Of a DNA stretch of 64,000 bases, positions 8,466 to 15,819 are shown in pieces (position 1 is the first letter of the stretch; every line of letters starts with the position of its first letter). The DNA is taken from NCBI RefSeq assembly GCF_046098205.1, contig NZ_JBJURJ010000006.1:124001-188000 (forward strand). The letters are read 5' to 3'. Origin of the DNA: Paenibacillus_AR mesotrionivorans. GTDB taxonomy: Bacteria > Bacillota > Bacilli > Paenibacillales > NBRC-103111. Below the pieces are notes generated by a model. That model did not search any database, was not told the DNA's origin, and worked only from the letters and a program-made list of their open reading frames with translations. The position numbers were made by a program, and so were the translations under genes.

Positions 8466-8829
8466 GAAAACCCGCCGCCTTTCCTGCAGAATGGTAAAAA
8501 CGGTCGGCCAAAGCGGGCAGCTTGCCTGCCGTCTGCTGCAGCGCACGTCCCATAATCCGGGGAGCACCCAACCGGGATGCATTGGGCATGGCTGTTCCCG
8601 CCGCTATGGCATAAGGCCCTTTTTCCTCCAGCACCCATTCTCGCTTGCCTTGGTAGGCCGTCCGCCGGAAGGACGCCGCCAGCCTTGGGGATACCCGGAC
8701 GCTTCCTTCAGCGCAAGCATCCATAAACTCCTCCGCCATGTCATATCTCAGGCGGTTATAGAACCTGCGGTTGGCCGAAGCTCCGGCCATCTGCCTCATA
8801 GCCTTATCCAGACTCTGCACAGTCAGCAT
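8446..8829 (-). CDS. Small tail-completion-like protein
   Basis: A 127-residue basic protein (MLTVQSLDKAMRQMAGASANRRFYN...) with a strong AAAGGAGGAG site. Its Arg-rich helix followed by VRVSPRLAASFRRTAY and a GPYAIAAGTAMPN segment resembles HK97 gp10/XkdI-type head-tail connector proteins, but it is shorter and the match is weak. The gene overlaps both neighbours (8446-8465 and 8804-8829). If correct, it would cap the tube end of a particle without a head. Confidence 0.4.
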   Translation of the reverse strand: MLTVQSLDKAMRQMAGASANRRFYNRLRYDMAEEFMDACAEGSVRVSPRLAASFRRTAYQGKREWVLEEKGPYAIAAGTAMPNASRLGAPRIMGRALQQTAGKLPALADRFYHSAGKAAGFHVSKQS

Positions 8830-8977
8830 GGTCCGTCTCCTCCTTTACGCAATGGTGGGGTTTGCTGCAGAATTGCGCACTCCCCTCCCAGTTGCCCCAC
8901 AGGCAGTCCTTGCATCGCGCCGGCTGAACAGCCAGATAGCCTTGAAACTTGGGAACCCGTTTACGAAACCACTTCAT
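8804..8977 (-). CDS. Cys-rich 57-residue protein at the head of the tail operon
   Basis: ATG at 8977 follows a clear GAGAGGAGAGAGG site and gives MKWFRKRVPKFQGYLAVQPARC followed by a four-cysteine cluster. The four cysteines and one histidine are spaced C-x2-C-x10-C-x5-C with PHH before the last, which suggests a small zinc-binding fold. It overlaps the next gene by 26 bases, as phage genes do. No function is assigned. It is the first gene after the terminator-like hairpin at 9006-9046. Confidence 0.55.
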   Translation of the reverse strand: MKWFRKRVPKFQGYLAVQPARCKDCLWGNWEGSAQFCSKPHHCVKEETDHADCAESG

Positions 8978-9005
8978 CGCCTCTCTCCTCTCTTGTTCGG
9001 GTAAC

Positions 9006-9046
9006 AAAAAAGACGCCTCCTGAAGATGCGCCTTTGGGTGCGTCTT
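9006..9046 (-). terminator. Terminator-like hairpin between the activator and tail genes
   Basis: On the minus strand AAGACGC (9046-9040) pairs with GCGTCTT (9016-9010), followed by a T run. It sits between the ArpU-type gene and the first small tail gene. It may end the activator transcript, or be a read-through or antitermination point for late expression. The loop is 23 bases, which makes it less certain. Confidence 0.55.
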
Positions 9047-9236
9047 GTCCGGCCTGTGACAGCTCGTCCGGATCAAGCGGATGCGGGTATGCGGTTGGTG
9101 TTTTGCAGCCTTGTCTTGGTTGGCTACGATATCAATATACCATGGCGGCTGTCCAATGGCGGGCCAACTTCTGGCCATCCTCCGGCCGTGGAGCGGCCAC
9201 ATGTGAGCTTGTCTCTTTTGCTGGTAAAAAACGCTG

Positions 9237-9698
9237 CTACTCTGCAAATTTCCACTCCTCCAGCCGCAAGGCCAGCGCCAGGTTGACGATAGCCTTGGCC
9301 TTCACTCTCCGGTACGTCCGTTCACTCAGATGCACCTCCTGGCACACCTGAAAATCCATTTCTCCATCCAGGCTGCTTAAATACCGCAACCGGATAATCT
9401 CCCGCTGTTTATCCGGAAGACTGCCCACTGCCCGTTCCACATCCTCATAGGCATTGCGCATCCGCTCCTCCTGATCCGCATTCCACACCGCTGCCGCCTC
9501 CGTCGCTTTGCCGATGCGGTTGGTTGTCCCATGATACCGGGGCTCATTGCCTGACGTCATCCGGACCTCCCTGCGCACCATCCCCAGGAACTTATAAATC
9601 CGCGCCGTCTCCAGCTTCTCCTCTACCTTGCGTCTGGTTTCGTCCATATGGATTTCCATCTGGCCGATGCGGAGCTCACCCTTGTTCATTTTGCTCAT
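9237..9698 (-). CDS. ArpU/sigma-like late transcription activator
   Basis: A 153-residue protein. Residues about 95-150 (VGSLPDKQREIIRLRYLS ... VHLSERTYRRVKAKAIVNLAL) form a sigma-70 region 4-like helix-turn-helix of the ArpU family, which activates late genes in Gram-positive phages. A GGGGAGG site precedes ATG 9698. It is the first minus-strand gene after the divergent control region and lies directly upstream of the tail genes, so it is the likely activator of the tail operon. The gap 8978-9236 holds only the hairpin at 9006-9046. Confidence 0.8.
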   Translation of the reverse strand: MSKMNKGELRIGQMEIHMDETRRKVEEKLETARIYKFLGMVRREVRMTSGNEPRYHGTTNRIGKATEAAAVWNADQEERMRNAYEDVERAVGSLPDKQREIIRLRYLSSLDGEMDFQVCQEVHLSERTYRRVKAKAIVNLALALRLEEWKFAE

Positions 9699-9716
9699 TT
9701 GTAAAACCTCCCCGTA

Positions 9717-9850
9717 TTTGCTGTTTCAACAAAAATATCGTATAATAAGCGCTATAAACTTAATATTTTTGCTAAAACAGCAATTTATATACCTTTATAC
9801 TACTGGCTAAGTAAAATGTTGTCAACGAAACTTTTGCTGAATCCGCAAAA
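9717..9850. promoter_or_regulatory. Three 15-bp operator-like dyads in the divergent control region
   Basis: Three copies of TTGCT-N5-AGCAA or a one-base variant lie between the activator and repressor genes: TTGCTGTTTCAACAA at 9718-9732, TTGCTAAAACAGCAA at 9769-9783 (perfect), and TTGCTGAATCCGCAA at 9834-9848. Sites 1 and 2 also face each other as a larger inverted repeat of about 20 bases. The layout is that of a phage-like switch in which the Xre repressor represses the activator and controls itself. The binding partner is an inference. Confidence 0.65.
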
Positions 9851-9878
9851 AAATCGTTTCCCACACCGTCAAAAATGG

Positions 9879-9884
9879 TATAAT
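9879..9884 (+). promoter_or_regulatory. Extended -10 promoter of the repressor gene
   Basis: TGGTATAAT at 9876-9884 is an extended -10 (TGn plus TATAAT). No good -35 is present at the right distance. The downstream gene starts at 9921 with a GGTGAGGAAG site. The third operator dyad lies about 30 bases upstream, in a place suited to autoregulation. Confidence 0.6.
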
Positions 9885-9920
9885 AATGGTGTGTTGTTTA
9901 AAAGGGAGTTGGTGAGGAAG

Positions 9921-10229
9921 ATGAGAATTGGAGACCGGATCCGCAGCCTGCGGGAGGAGAAGGGCTGGACCCAGCTGGAGCTGGCCCAGCAGCTCGGGAT
10001 CAACAACAGCGTGCTGTCCCGGATCGAGGCCAATAAACGGCCTGTGGAGGATGTGCTGGTGGCCGCCTTCGCTGATGTGTTCCAGGTGAATGCGGATTCT
10101 CTTCTCGGACGGGAGCCTCTGGGCGGCCGGGCCTTCTTCGGCGGAGCCCACTCCTATACGGAAGAGGAGCTGCGCGTAGCAGAAGCTGCGGTGGAAGCCT
10201 ACCGCCGCATGAAAGGACTGGACAGATAA
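9921..10229 (+). CDS. Xre-family repressor of the tail locus (ImmR-like)
   Basis: A 102-residue protein from ATG 9921. Residues 4-60 are a classic HTH_3 domain (IRSLREEKGWTQLELAQQLGINN ... LSRIEANKRP). The remainder is a short helical tail. The frame is open upstream to 9816, but the ribosome site and promoter fit ATG 9921. It is divergent from the ArpU-type activator and upstream of an ImmA-type protease, the repressor/anti-repressor pair known from ICEBs1 and phages. It likely binds the TTGCT dyads. Confidence 0.8.
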   Translation: MRIGDRIRSLREEKGWTQLELAQQLGINNSVLSRIEANKRPVEDVLVAAFADVFQVNADSLLGREPLGGRAFFGGAHSYTEEELRVAEAAVEAYRRMKGLDR

Positions 10230-10253
10230 GCACCATGTCCCGCCTCCAAAGAT

Positions 10254-10276
10254 AAGCCCCAAAGGGCTTTCTTTTT
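10254..10276 (+). terminator. Terminator after the repressor gene
   Basis: AAGCCC-CAAA-GGGCTT followed by TCTTTTT lies 25 bases after the repressor stop. The short stem, tetraloop and T-run are typical. Confidence 0.7.
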
Positions 10277-10708
10277 GGCAGAAAAAGCGAACATACATTC
10301 CGTAAAACCTTGATATACCTCCCTTTTCGCCCGAAAACGGACTTTCGGTCGGTTGCTTCATTACTCAGCGTGTTGCATAATTATGGATATAGATATAGAA
10401 GTGTGGAAAACAGCTGGAACACATTCCTCTGGCCGCCATTACCCGGAGAGATTGTATCCATTGAGCTTTTTAGGGCCAGGGCAAGATACTGGAGACTTTG
10501 ATCATCGGGAAGCTGACCGATCCGGTCCGTCACGAAAAACGTCAGTAAACCCTTGATCAGGCGCCATATATGAACAAAACCCTCCTGGATGATATAAATA
10601 AAGCCCTTGGCTTTATTTCCTCCAGCCAAGTAACCGACATTTTTCGCCCGCTCGGGTTTATGGACCCGGAGGGCATTCTTTTTCGCCTAAAAATCGAACA
10701 TACATTCC
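10264..10708 (+). repeat. 38-bp direct repeat carrying SOS-like boxes, flanking a 369-bp insert
   Basis: Bases 10264-10301 and 10671-10708 are the same 38-base sequence with about five differences. Each ends in CGAACATACATTCC (10288-10301 and 10695-10708), which fits the Bacillus LexA consensus CGAACRNRYGTTYC at 13 of 14 positions. The second copy ends 6 bases before the ribosome site of the protease gene. The 369 bases between the copies hold no convincing gene. A minus-strand frame (10381-10629, TTG start) exists but I do not recognise it. The gap 10230-10725 is otherwise unexplained. Confidence 0.6.
10596..10618. terminator. Perfect 10-bp hairpin upstream of the protease gene
   Basis: AAATAAAGCC-CTT-GGCTTTATTT is a perfect palindrome with a 3-base loop and AT-rich ends, which could stop transcription on either strand. 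It sits inside the 369-bp insert between repressor and protease genes. Confidence 0.4.
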
Positions 10709-10725
10709 CTTTTGAGGTGGATTTT

Positions 10726-11352
10726 ATGATACTTAAGAATTATAAGACCTGTGGGCTGGAGGAATGGATTAATGCCCGGTATATACATAGTGGCATCCGT
10801 ACACCCGGTGATTTGGACCCGGAGTCGGTGGCGCAGCTGTTCGGAGCGGATTTGGTTATGTATTTAGGACCTTCCTTTGCTGATTGGCGGGAGGGTGGAT
10901 ATTCGGTGATTTTTTTGGACCGCAGATTGTCCGACGATGAGCGGCGGGCTGTGTTTTTTCACGAATTATGCCACCCTATCCGCCATGTGGGCAAGCAGAT
11001 GGAGCTGCCGCAGCTGTTTGCCGAGCTTCAGGAGATTCAGGCCGGGCTGTTCCAGCTGTACGCGGCAATGCCGATTTATATGATCGAAGGGTTTACCGAG
11101 CATCTGGAGGAAGCCCATGCAGTCCAACTGCTTGCCCTTGAATTCCGGCTGCCTGCGGAGCTGGTGGAACGCCGCCTTCAGCAAATTGCCGCCCGGCTGC
11201 GTAAAAGTGAGGAGGAGGCCGAAATGGCCAAGGACCTGCCGGCTATACCCGCCACACAGATTATTGCCCATTCGCCGGAAACGCTGAAGCTGCTGAACAA
11301 GCTGCTGTGGCTATCCGCCCAGAAGGGGCGCAGGGTGAATCGGGGGAAATAG
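10726..11352 (+). CDS. ImmA/IrrE-type metallopeptidase (anti-repressor)
   Basis: A 208-residue protein from ATG 10726, chosen for the GAGGTGG site 5 bases before it; the frame is open back to 10570 but lacks a ribosome site. Residues about 75-90 read RRAVFFHELCHPIRH, containing the zinc motif HELCH (HExxH), which defines the ImmA/IrrE (DUF955) family. In ICEBs1, ImmA cleaves the repressor ImmR after DNA damage. Here it likely cleaves the Xre protein at 9921-10229 and so induces the tail genes. Two SOS-like boxes lie upstream. Confidence 0.8.
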   Translation: MILKNYKTCGLEEWINARYIHSGIRTPGDLDPESVAQLFGADLVMYLGPSFADWREGGYSVIFLDRRLSDDERRAVFFHELCHPIRHVGKQMELPQLFAELQEIQAGLFQLYAAMPIYMIEGFTEHLEEAHAVQLLALEFRLPAELVERRLQQIAARLRKSEEEAEMAKDLPAIPATQIIAHSPETLKLLNKLLWLSAQKGRRVNRGK

Positions 11353-11496
11353 GTTGGCGTAAATCATAATACAGCAACATTATCCCGTAACCGCCCTACA
11401 CTATGGAGACCCTCTTTCCGTTATGCTGGTTGGGAGAGATACAGAAGGATTCTGAAGCATGGAAGAAGCATACTACCAATTGGAGGATGATCAAAT

Positions 11497-12645
11497 ATGG
11501 ATTCGAAGCTGCCGGATTTGGGGCTGAAGCTGGAGGAATGGCTGCCTGACGCTTGGAACAGGCTGACCGTCAAAACCAAAACGATGATCGGACAAATCGG
11601 GGACAAGGTGCCTCATGTCGCCGGGCAGGACGGCAAGTATGATAACAGCAGTCTGGACTGGTGGACCTCCGGCTTTTACCCGGGGCTTCTGTGGATTATG
11701 CATGAGATGACCGGAGATGATGTGTACCGTGAAGCAGCCTGGAGCTGGGATGAACGGATCGAGCAGTGTACCCTGCGGGATAACCGTTTCCATCATGATG
11801 TGGGCTTTCAATATTTGCCTACGGCAGTGATCAAATATAAGCTCACCGGGGACGCGGACGCACGCCGCCGCGGACTGGCCGCCGCCAATTTCCTGGCGGG
11901 CCGGTTCAATCTGGCAGGCCGTTTCCTGCGGGCCTGGAACGGTGACCACACCGGCTGGTCCATCGTGGACTCCTCGCTGAATCTGAGCCTGCTCCTCTGG
12001 GCAGCCGCGGAGCTGCCGGATCCCCGCTTCCGCCATATTGCCCTGGCCCATGCGGATACGGTGCTCACTCACTTTATCCGGGAGGACGGCTCGGTGCGCC
12101 ATATCGTCTCCTTCGATCCGGAAAGCGGCGCGTTCCTGGAATCCCTGGGCGGACAAGGAGCCGGACCGGATTCCGCCTGGAGCCGCGGCCAATCCTGGGC
12201 ACTGCACGGCATGGCCAATGTGTACCGCTTTACCGGGGAGGTTCGGTTCTTGCAGGCGGCGAGAAGGGTCGCCCACTTCTTCCTGGCCAATCTGCCGGAG
12301 AATCATGTGCCCCATTGGGACTTCCGCGCCAACAACGGCGTGCTAGACGGCGAACCCCGGGACACCTCCGCTGCCGCCTGCGCCGCTTCCGGACTGCTGG
12401 AGATCGCGGCAGCTGTGGGTTCCCCGGCGGAGGCAGGCTTGTACGCCCGGGCAGCGGAGCAAATCCTGGTCTCGCTAACCCGGCACTATGCCACCTGGGA
12501 GCAGCCGGAGCATGAGGCGATCCTGGTGGAGGGAACCGGCCACAAACCGGCCGGGCAGAATATTAACGTGTCCCTCATCTATGGGGACTACTATTATGTG
12601 GAGGCGCTGGCCAAGCTGAAGGGCTGGCAGCACCGGATTTTTTAG
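11497..12645 (+). CDS. GH88 unsaturated glucuronyl hydrolase
   Basis: A 382-residue protein with the (alpha/alpha)6-barrel signatures of glycoside hydrolase family 88: DNSSLDWWTSGFYPGLLW near residue 50, HHDVGFQYL near 100 (first catalytic Asp), and a later GWSIVDSSLNLSLLLWAA segment with the second Asp. Such enzymes hydrate the double bond left by polysaccharide lyases and release unsaturated uronic acid from oligosaccharides. There is no signal peptide, so it acts in the cytoplasm. A GGAGG site sits 9 bases before ATG. It stands alone, directly after the tail locus. Confidence 0.88.
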   Translation: MDSKLPDLGLKLEEWLPDAWNRLTVKTKTMIGQIGDKVPHVAGQDGKYDNSSLDWWTSGFYPGLLWIMHEMTGDDVYREAAWSWDERIEQCTLRDNRFHHDVGFQYLPTAVIKYKLTGDADARRRGLAAANFLAGRFNLAGRFLRAWNGDHTGWSIVDSSLNLSLLLWAAAELPDPRFRHIALAHADTVLTHFIREDGSVRHIVSFDPESGAFLESLGGQGAGPDSAWSRGQSWALHGMANVYRFTGEVRFLQAARRVAHFFLANLPENHVPHWDFRANNGVLDGEPRDTSAAACAASGLLEIAAAVGSPAEAGLYARAAEQILVSLTRHYATWEQPEHEAILVEGTGHKPAGQNINVSLIYGDYYYVEALAKLKGWQHRIF

Positions 12646-12795
12646 GGCTAGGCCCCTCTCCCATCAGGGGAGGCCGTGATGCAGGCCGCTGCCCCTTCTT
12701 GTTGGGAGCAGCTGTGATGTAAGCTGCCCTACGTGTGAAGTAGTCATGACGCAAATCGCCGCTCCCTTCCCCCTTTTCGGGGAAGGGCGGCGCTC

Positions 12796-12979
12796 TAACG
12801 GCGGTGAAAGCCTTTATTTCTGCAAAACACTACCTCAAAAAATCTAACGGCGGCCAGCGCCGCTATTCGTGTCAAATGACGGGTTACCGCCCCCATTCTG
12901 GCCAAATAGCGTCTCCTGCTTCCGTTAGATTTTCCATACCCCGATTTTGGGGCAAATAGCGGCTTTCACCGCCGTTAGA
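12796..12979. repeat. TAACGGCGG array, two forward and two inverted copies
   Basis: The gap 12646-13062 has no gene. TAACGGCGG starts at 12796 and 12845 (step 49) and the inverted CCGTTAGA starts at 12922 and 12972 (step 50), with 77 bases between the inner pair. The motif reads TAACGGCGG...CGCCGCTATT, so each copy is itself partly palindromic. The arrangement and all steps match the array at 49312-49497 to within a base. The part before it (12661-12770) has weaker GTGATG repeats only. Confidence 0.8.
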
Positions 12980-13062
12980 ATTCACAGCCGCCACACGTCC
13001 TCAACTTAAACCCAACTGCTGTGCGTATTCTCTACTTAGTCTTCCGCCGGTACACCCCCAGC

Positions 13063-13605
13063 TCAAGCCCCCCGCTGCTCCACACTCGCACCCTCAGCCT
13101 GGTCCTTCTCCCACATTAAGCTGCCCATCCAAGCAGCCAACTCCTTGGATCCCGCCGCCACAATCCGCTTCGCCGCAAACTCCTCCGTCAGCCTGAGAAT
13201 TTTGGCGGGGTCATAGCCGTGATTCCACTCCACCACCATTTTCACCAGATTGGAAAAGGACTGTTTATAGTTCCACTGCTCCAGCCCCGTTCTGCTCCGG
13301 ATGAACCGCCGGATAATCCGGTAATCCCGCACCAGAACATGGGGATGCAGCACCAGCACCCAGTCTGCCTGGCGGAAGCTCTCCATGGTCCACCCGTGCT
13401 GCACCCCCTCGAGAATCCAATCCTCTGACTCCAGGATCTCCTGGAACATCCGGTTGCGGACCGCTTCCGGGTGCCGGACGTTCGGCACGCTTCTGTCCCA
13501 CATCAGGTTATCGATTTCGTGATAAGCAATGCCAAATTGCCGGGACAACATCCGGGCAACCGTCGATTTTCCGCTGCCGCAGGGACCGATAATCCGTATC
13601 TTCAT
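13063..13605 (-). CDS. P-loop kinase-like protein (FlaR/adenylate kinase-related)
   Basis: A 180-residue protein with Walker A GPCGSGKST at residues 7-15, then HEIDNLMWDR and a WILEGVQHGWT segment. This pattern matches the small P-loop proteins often named DNA topology modulation protein FlaR, which resemble adenylate kinases and whose real substrate is unknown. An AAGGAGC site precedes ATG 13605. It follows the DJ-1/PfpI gene by 19 bases and is probably cotranscribed. Confidence 0.75.
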   Translation of the reverse strand: MKIRIIGPCGSGKSTVARMLSRQFGIAYHEIDNLMWDRSVPNVRHPEAVRNRMFQEILESEDWILEGVQHGWTMESFRQADWVLVLHPHVLVRDYRIIRRFIRSRTGLEQWNYKQSFSNLVKMVVEWNHGYDPAKILRLTEEFAAKRIVAAGSKELAAWMGSLMWEKDQAEGASVEQRGA

Positions 13606-13624
13606 CTTGAAGCTCCTTCACTTG

Positions 13625-14230
13625 TCACTCCGGCGGGGCACTGTCCGAATCCATATCCACAACCCCCTGCATCCGGTAGGGGTAATCAATCTGCTCCTTC
13701 ACCTGCTCGGCCGCTCCCCCAGAAACCAGGAGTTTGATCATGTACAGCCCCAAATCAATGGAGGATGCCACTCCACCTGCCGTAATCACATTCCCGTCCC
13801 GGACGATGCGGGCAGGAACAACCTCTCTGCAATACGGCTCCAGCAGCTCGTAGGCCCGGGGATGGGTAGTGGCCCGCTTCTCCTGCAGGAACCCTGCTGC
13901 CCCCAGAAGAAGGGAGCCGGTGCAGACCGAAACAAGATAGTCCGCTTTTTCCGCCCCCTTCAGCCACCCCACAAAGGCTTCGTCATACCGGAGCTTCCGA
14001 GTTCCCATACCACCCGGCACAAACACCATATCGTATTCCGACAAGTCCGGTCTGATCCGCGGCACCTTAACCGTAAGGCCCAGTTCATCGGCAATTTCCC
14101 CGGACAATCCGCATATATCCCAGGTGGTGTCTTGGGTGCGGTCGAAGCCCCTGAGACGGTAAATTACATCATAGAATCCGATAAAGTCCAGAAACGTCAC
14201 TCCGTCAAAAAGCACAAGCGCAATCTTCAC
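13625..14230 (-). CDS. DJ-1/PfpI family protein
   Basis: A 201-residue class I glutamine amidotransferase-like protein starting at GTG 14230 after GGGAGGG. It has MKIALVLFDGVTFLDFIGFYDV, FVPGGMGTRKL, and the nucleophile elbow VCTGSLLLGAAGFL with the reactive Cys near residue 100, followed by ATTHPRAYELL. These features fit the isonitrile hydratase/ThiJ-PfpI branch. Substrate unknown. It is in a row of unrelated small enzymes on the minus strand (13063-16922). Confidence 0.8.
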   Translation of the reverse strand: MKIALVLFDGVTFLDFIGFYDVIYRLRGFDRTQDTTWDICGLSGEIADELGLTVKVPRIRPDLSEYDMVFVPGGMGTRKLRYDEAFVGWLKGAEKADYLVSVCTGSLLLGAAGFLQEKRATTHPRAYELLEPYCREVVPARIVRDGNVITAGGVASSIDLGLYMIKLLVSGGAAEQVKEQIDYPYRMQGVVDMDSDSAPPE

Positions 14231-14281
14231 CCCAATCCCTCCCTCAACGGTATGTCAGATGATATGTACGATCCCGGCAGA

Positions 14282-15241
14282 TTATCCGAGAACTTCTTGA
14301 ATGCGCTGCCAAGCTTGGGCCAGCCAGTTTCGTGTCCTTACTCCATGATTGACGGAGGCAAACTGCCGGTACGGCCGCTCTACATGCAAGACCAAATTCA
14401 GATAAAGATCGTACAGCCTCCTGCGGATTTCCTCAGCTGGTGTAAACGGCACTTCCACCCCATACCCCTGGCAGAATGCCTCCGACAAGCTTCCGCTGCG
14501 AAAGTAAGCCTCCAGAAGCGGGTCTCCCCACAAGGCCCGCTCAAAATCGATCAGCCCCGTAATCTTTCCCTCCTGAACAAAAACATTCCCGTCCCACAAA
14601 TCCCAATGAACCAACCGAGGCTCCTTGACCGCCTCCAGCGGATCCCGGCAGCGCTCCACCAGCGCCAGGATCTCAGCTTCGGATGCTGGCATATCCACAT
14701 CCATCTCCTTGCCATCCTGGAGAACATCCTCCATCATTCCCTTAAACACCTCGAACCAGCCCGTTCCCGCAGCAACCGGAGCCACATACGGCCCGAACCG
14801 GTCCCCACGGATATCGTTCAACACCCGGTTATATTGCCCCAGCTTGTACTCCACCGCATCCTGCTCCTCCCGGCTCAGCGACGGCTTCAGCTTGTTGTAG
14901 GGTGTGCCCTCCAGATACTCCATCACGAAATAGTCTGATGGCACCAGCCTGCGGCTGTTATCATACACGAATACACGGGGTACGGGCAGCACCCCTTCCA
15001 GCCGCTGGAGCAATTCCACCTCCGTCTGCATCAGCTTTACCTCATACCGCATTTGCTTCACATCCGGCAGAGGAGCCAGCTTCAATACCGCTTTTCTACC
15101 GTCCTGCAGGCGGATCAGATAGGCTGTATTGGCCCAGCCATCCGACAGCTCCTGCGTCTCTGCCGGATCGGCACCGAAGGTCTCCCGTACAAGCAGCTCC
15201 AGCGCCACCTCGTCAAGCTTCAGCTTAGTCGCACTTTCCAT
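14282..15241 (-). CDS. APH-family phosphotransferase
   Basis: A 319-residue protein with the aminoglycoside/choline kinase fold. It shows ADGRK-like ATP-site residues (LQDGRKAVLKLAP near residue 50), the catalytic loop VHWDLWDGNVFV (HxDxxxxN type) near residue 215 and the metal-binding LIDFERALWGDP. Members phosphorylate aminoglycosides, macrolides or small metabolites; nothing here fixes the substrate. An AAAGGAG site precedes ATG 15241. Confidence 0.8.
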   Translation of the reverse strand: MESATKLKLDEVALELLVRETFGADPAETQELSDGWANTAYLIRLQDGRKAVLKLAPLPDVKQMRYEVKLMQTEVELLQRLEGVLPVPRVFVYDNSRRLVPSDYFVMEYLEGTPYNKLKPSLSREEQDAVEYKLGQYNRVLNDIRGDRFGPYVAPVAAGTGWFEVFKGMMEDVLQDGKEMDVDMPASEAEILALVERCRDPLEAVKEPRLVHWDLWDGNVFVQEGKITGLIDFERALWGDPLLEAYFRSGSLSEAFCQGYGVEVPFTPAEEIRRRLYDLYLNLVLHVERPYRQFASVNHGVRTRNWLAQAWQRIQEVLG

Positions 15242-15255
15242 GGTTACCCACTCCT

Positions 15256-15735
15256 TTATCCTCTGTTTAATATAACCCTGCTTTCGACTTCACCGGCAAT
15301 CTGCTTCCAGCCGAAGCTGTCGAACCATCGGCCCTCCCGGTAATTAACGATAGCCCGTGCCACATATGGAATCGTATTGGCGGGGAGCTGATCCAGAGGA
15401 AACCATGCCAGCTCATCGCATTTATCCGGCTCCCGGTTTACAAGCTCTCCCTCCCACGCCTTCACATGCACAAAAAAATCCACCCTCTCGTCGTTGGACA
15501 ACCGGTGCATCACCCCCACCGTCTCCACATCCTTCCGGCGGATGATCACGCCCGCTTCCTCGAAGGCTTCTCTCGCCGCAGCCTGCCAAACCTCCTCACC
15601 GCCATCCAGATGCCCCGCCACCACACTGTAGTTGCCGTCCTCATAGCCGGTATTGTAGCGCCGCAGCAGCAGAATCCTCTCCTCCCGGACAAAAAACAAA
15701 TGCACCGCCGGAATTAGCCTGAACCTGATCTTCAA
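15256..15735 (-). CDS. NUDIX hydrolase
   Basis: A 159-residue protein from TTG 15735, chosen because GGAGGAGGGG lies 5 bases before it. The Nudix box is complete: GHLDGGEEVWQAAAREAFEEAGV. The N-terminal strand RFRLIPAVHLFFVREERILLLRRYNTGYEDG and a late DELAWFPLDQLP fit the small Bacillales NUDIX proteins. Likely a nucleotide-diphosphate pyrophosphatase of unknown preference. The phosphotransferase gene follows 14 bases later. Confidence 0.85.
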   Translation of the reverse strand: MKIRFRLIPAVHLFFVREERILLLRRYNTGYEDGNYSVVAGHLDGGEEVWQAAAREAFEEAGVIIRRKDVETVGVMHRLSNDERVDFFVHVKAWEGELVNREPDKCDELAWFPLDQLPANTIPYVARAIVNYREGRWFDSFGWKQIAGEVESRVILNRG

Positions 15736-15819
15736 TCCAGCCCCTCCTCCACATAATTTTCTGTCATTATAGCACATTTGTTCGGGTCGAGGTTACATAT
15801 TTTAGAAGAAAAACGTGTC

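Noticed and set aside
1..9698. Complete prophage
   Set aside because: No terminase, portal, capsid, integrase or replication gene is found where the PBSX-type order would place them. No attachment repeats were recognised.
10381..10629. An 82-codon minus-strand frame with TTG start between repressor and protease genes
   Set aside because: No motif recognised, and the apparent GGAGG is inside the frame after the TTG. It may be a remnant; not enough to call it a gene.
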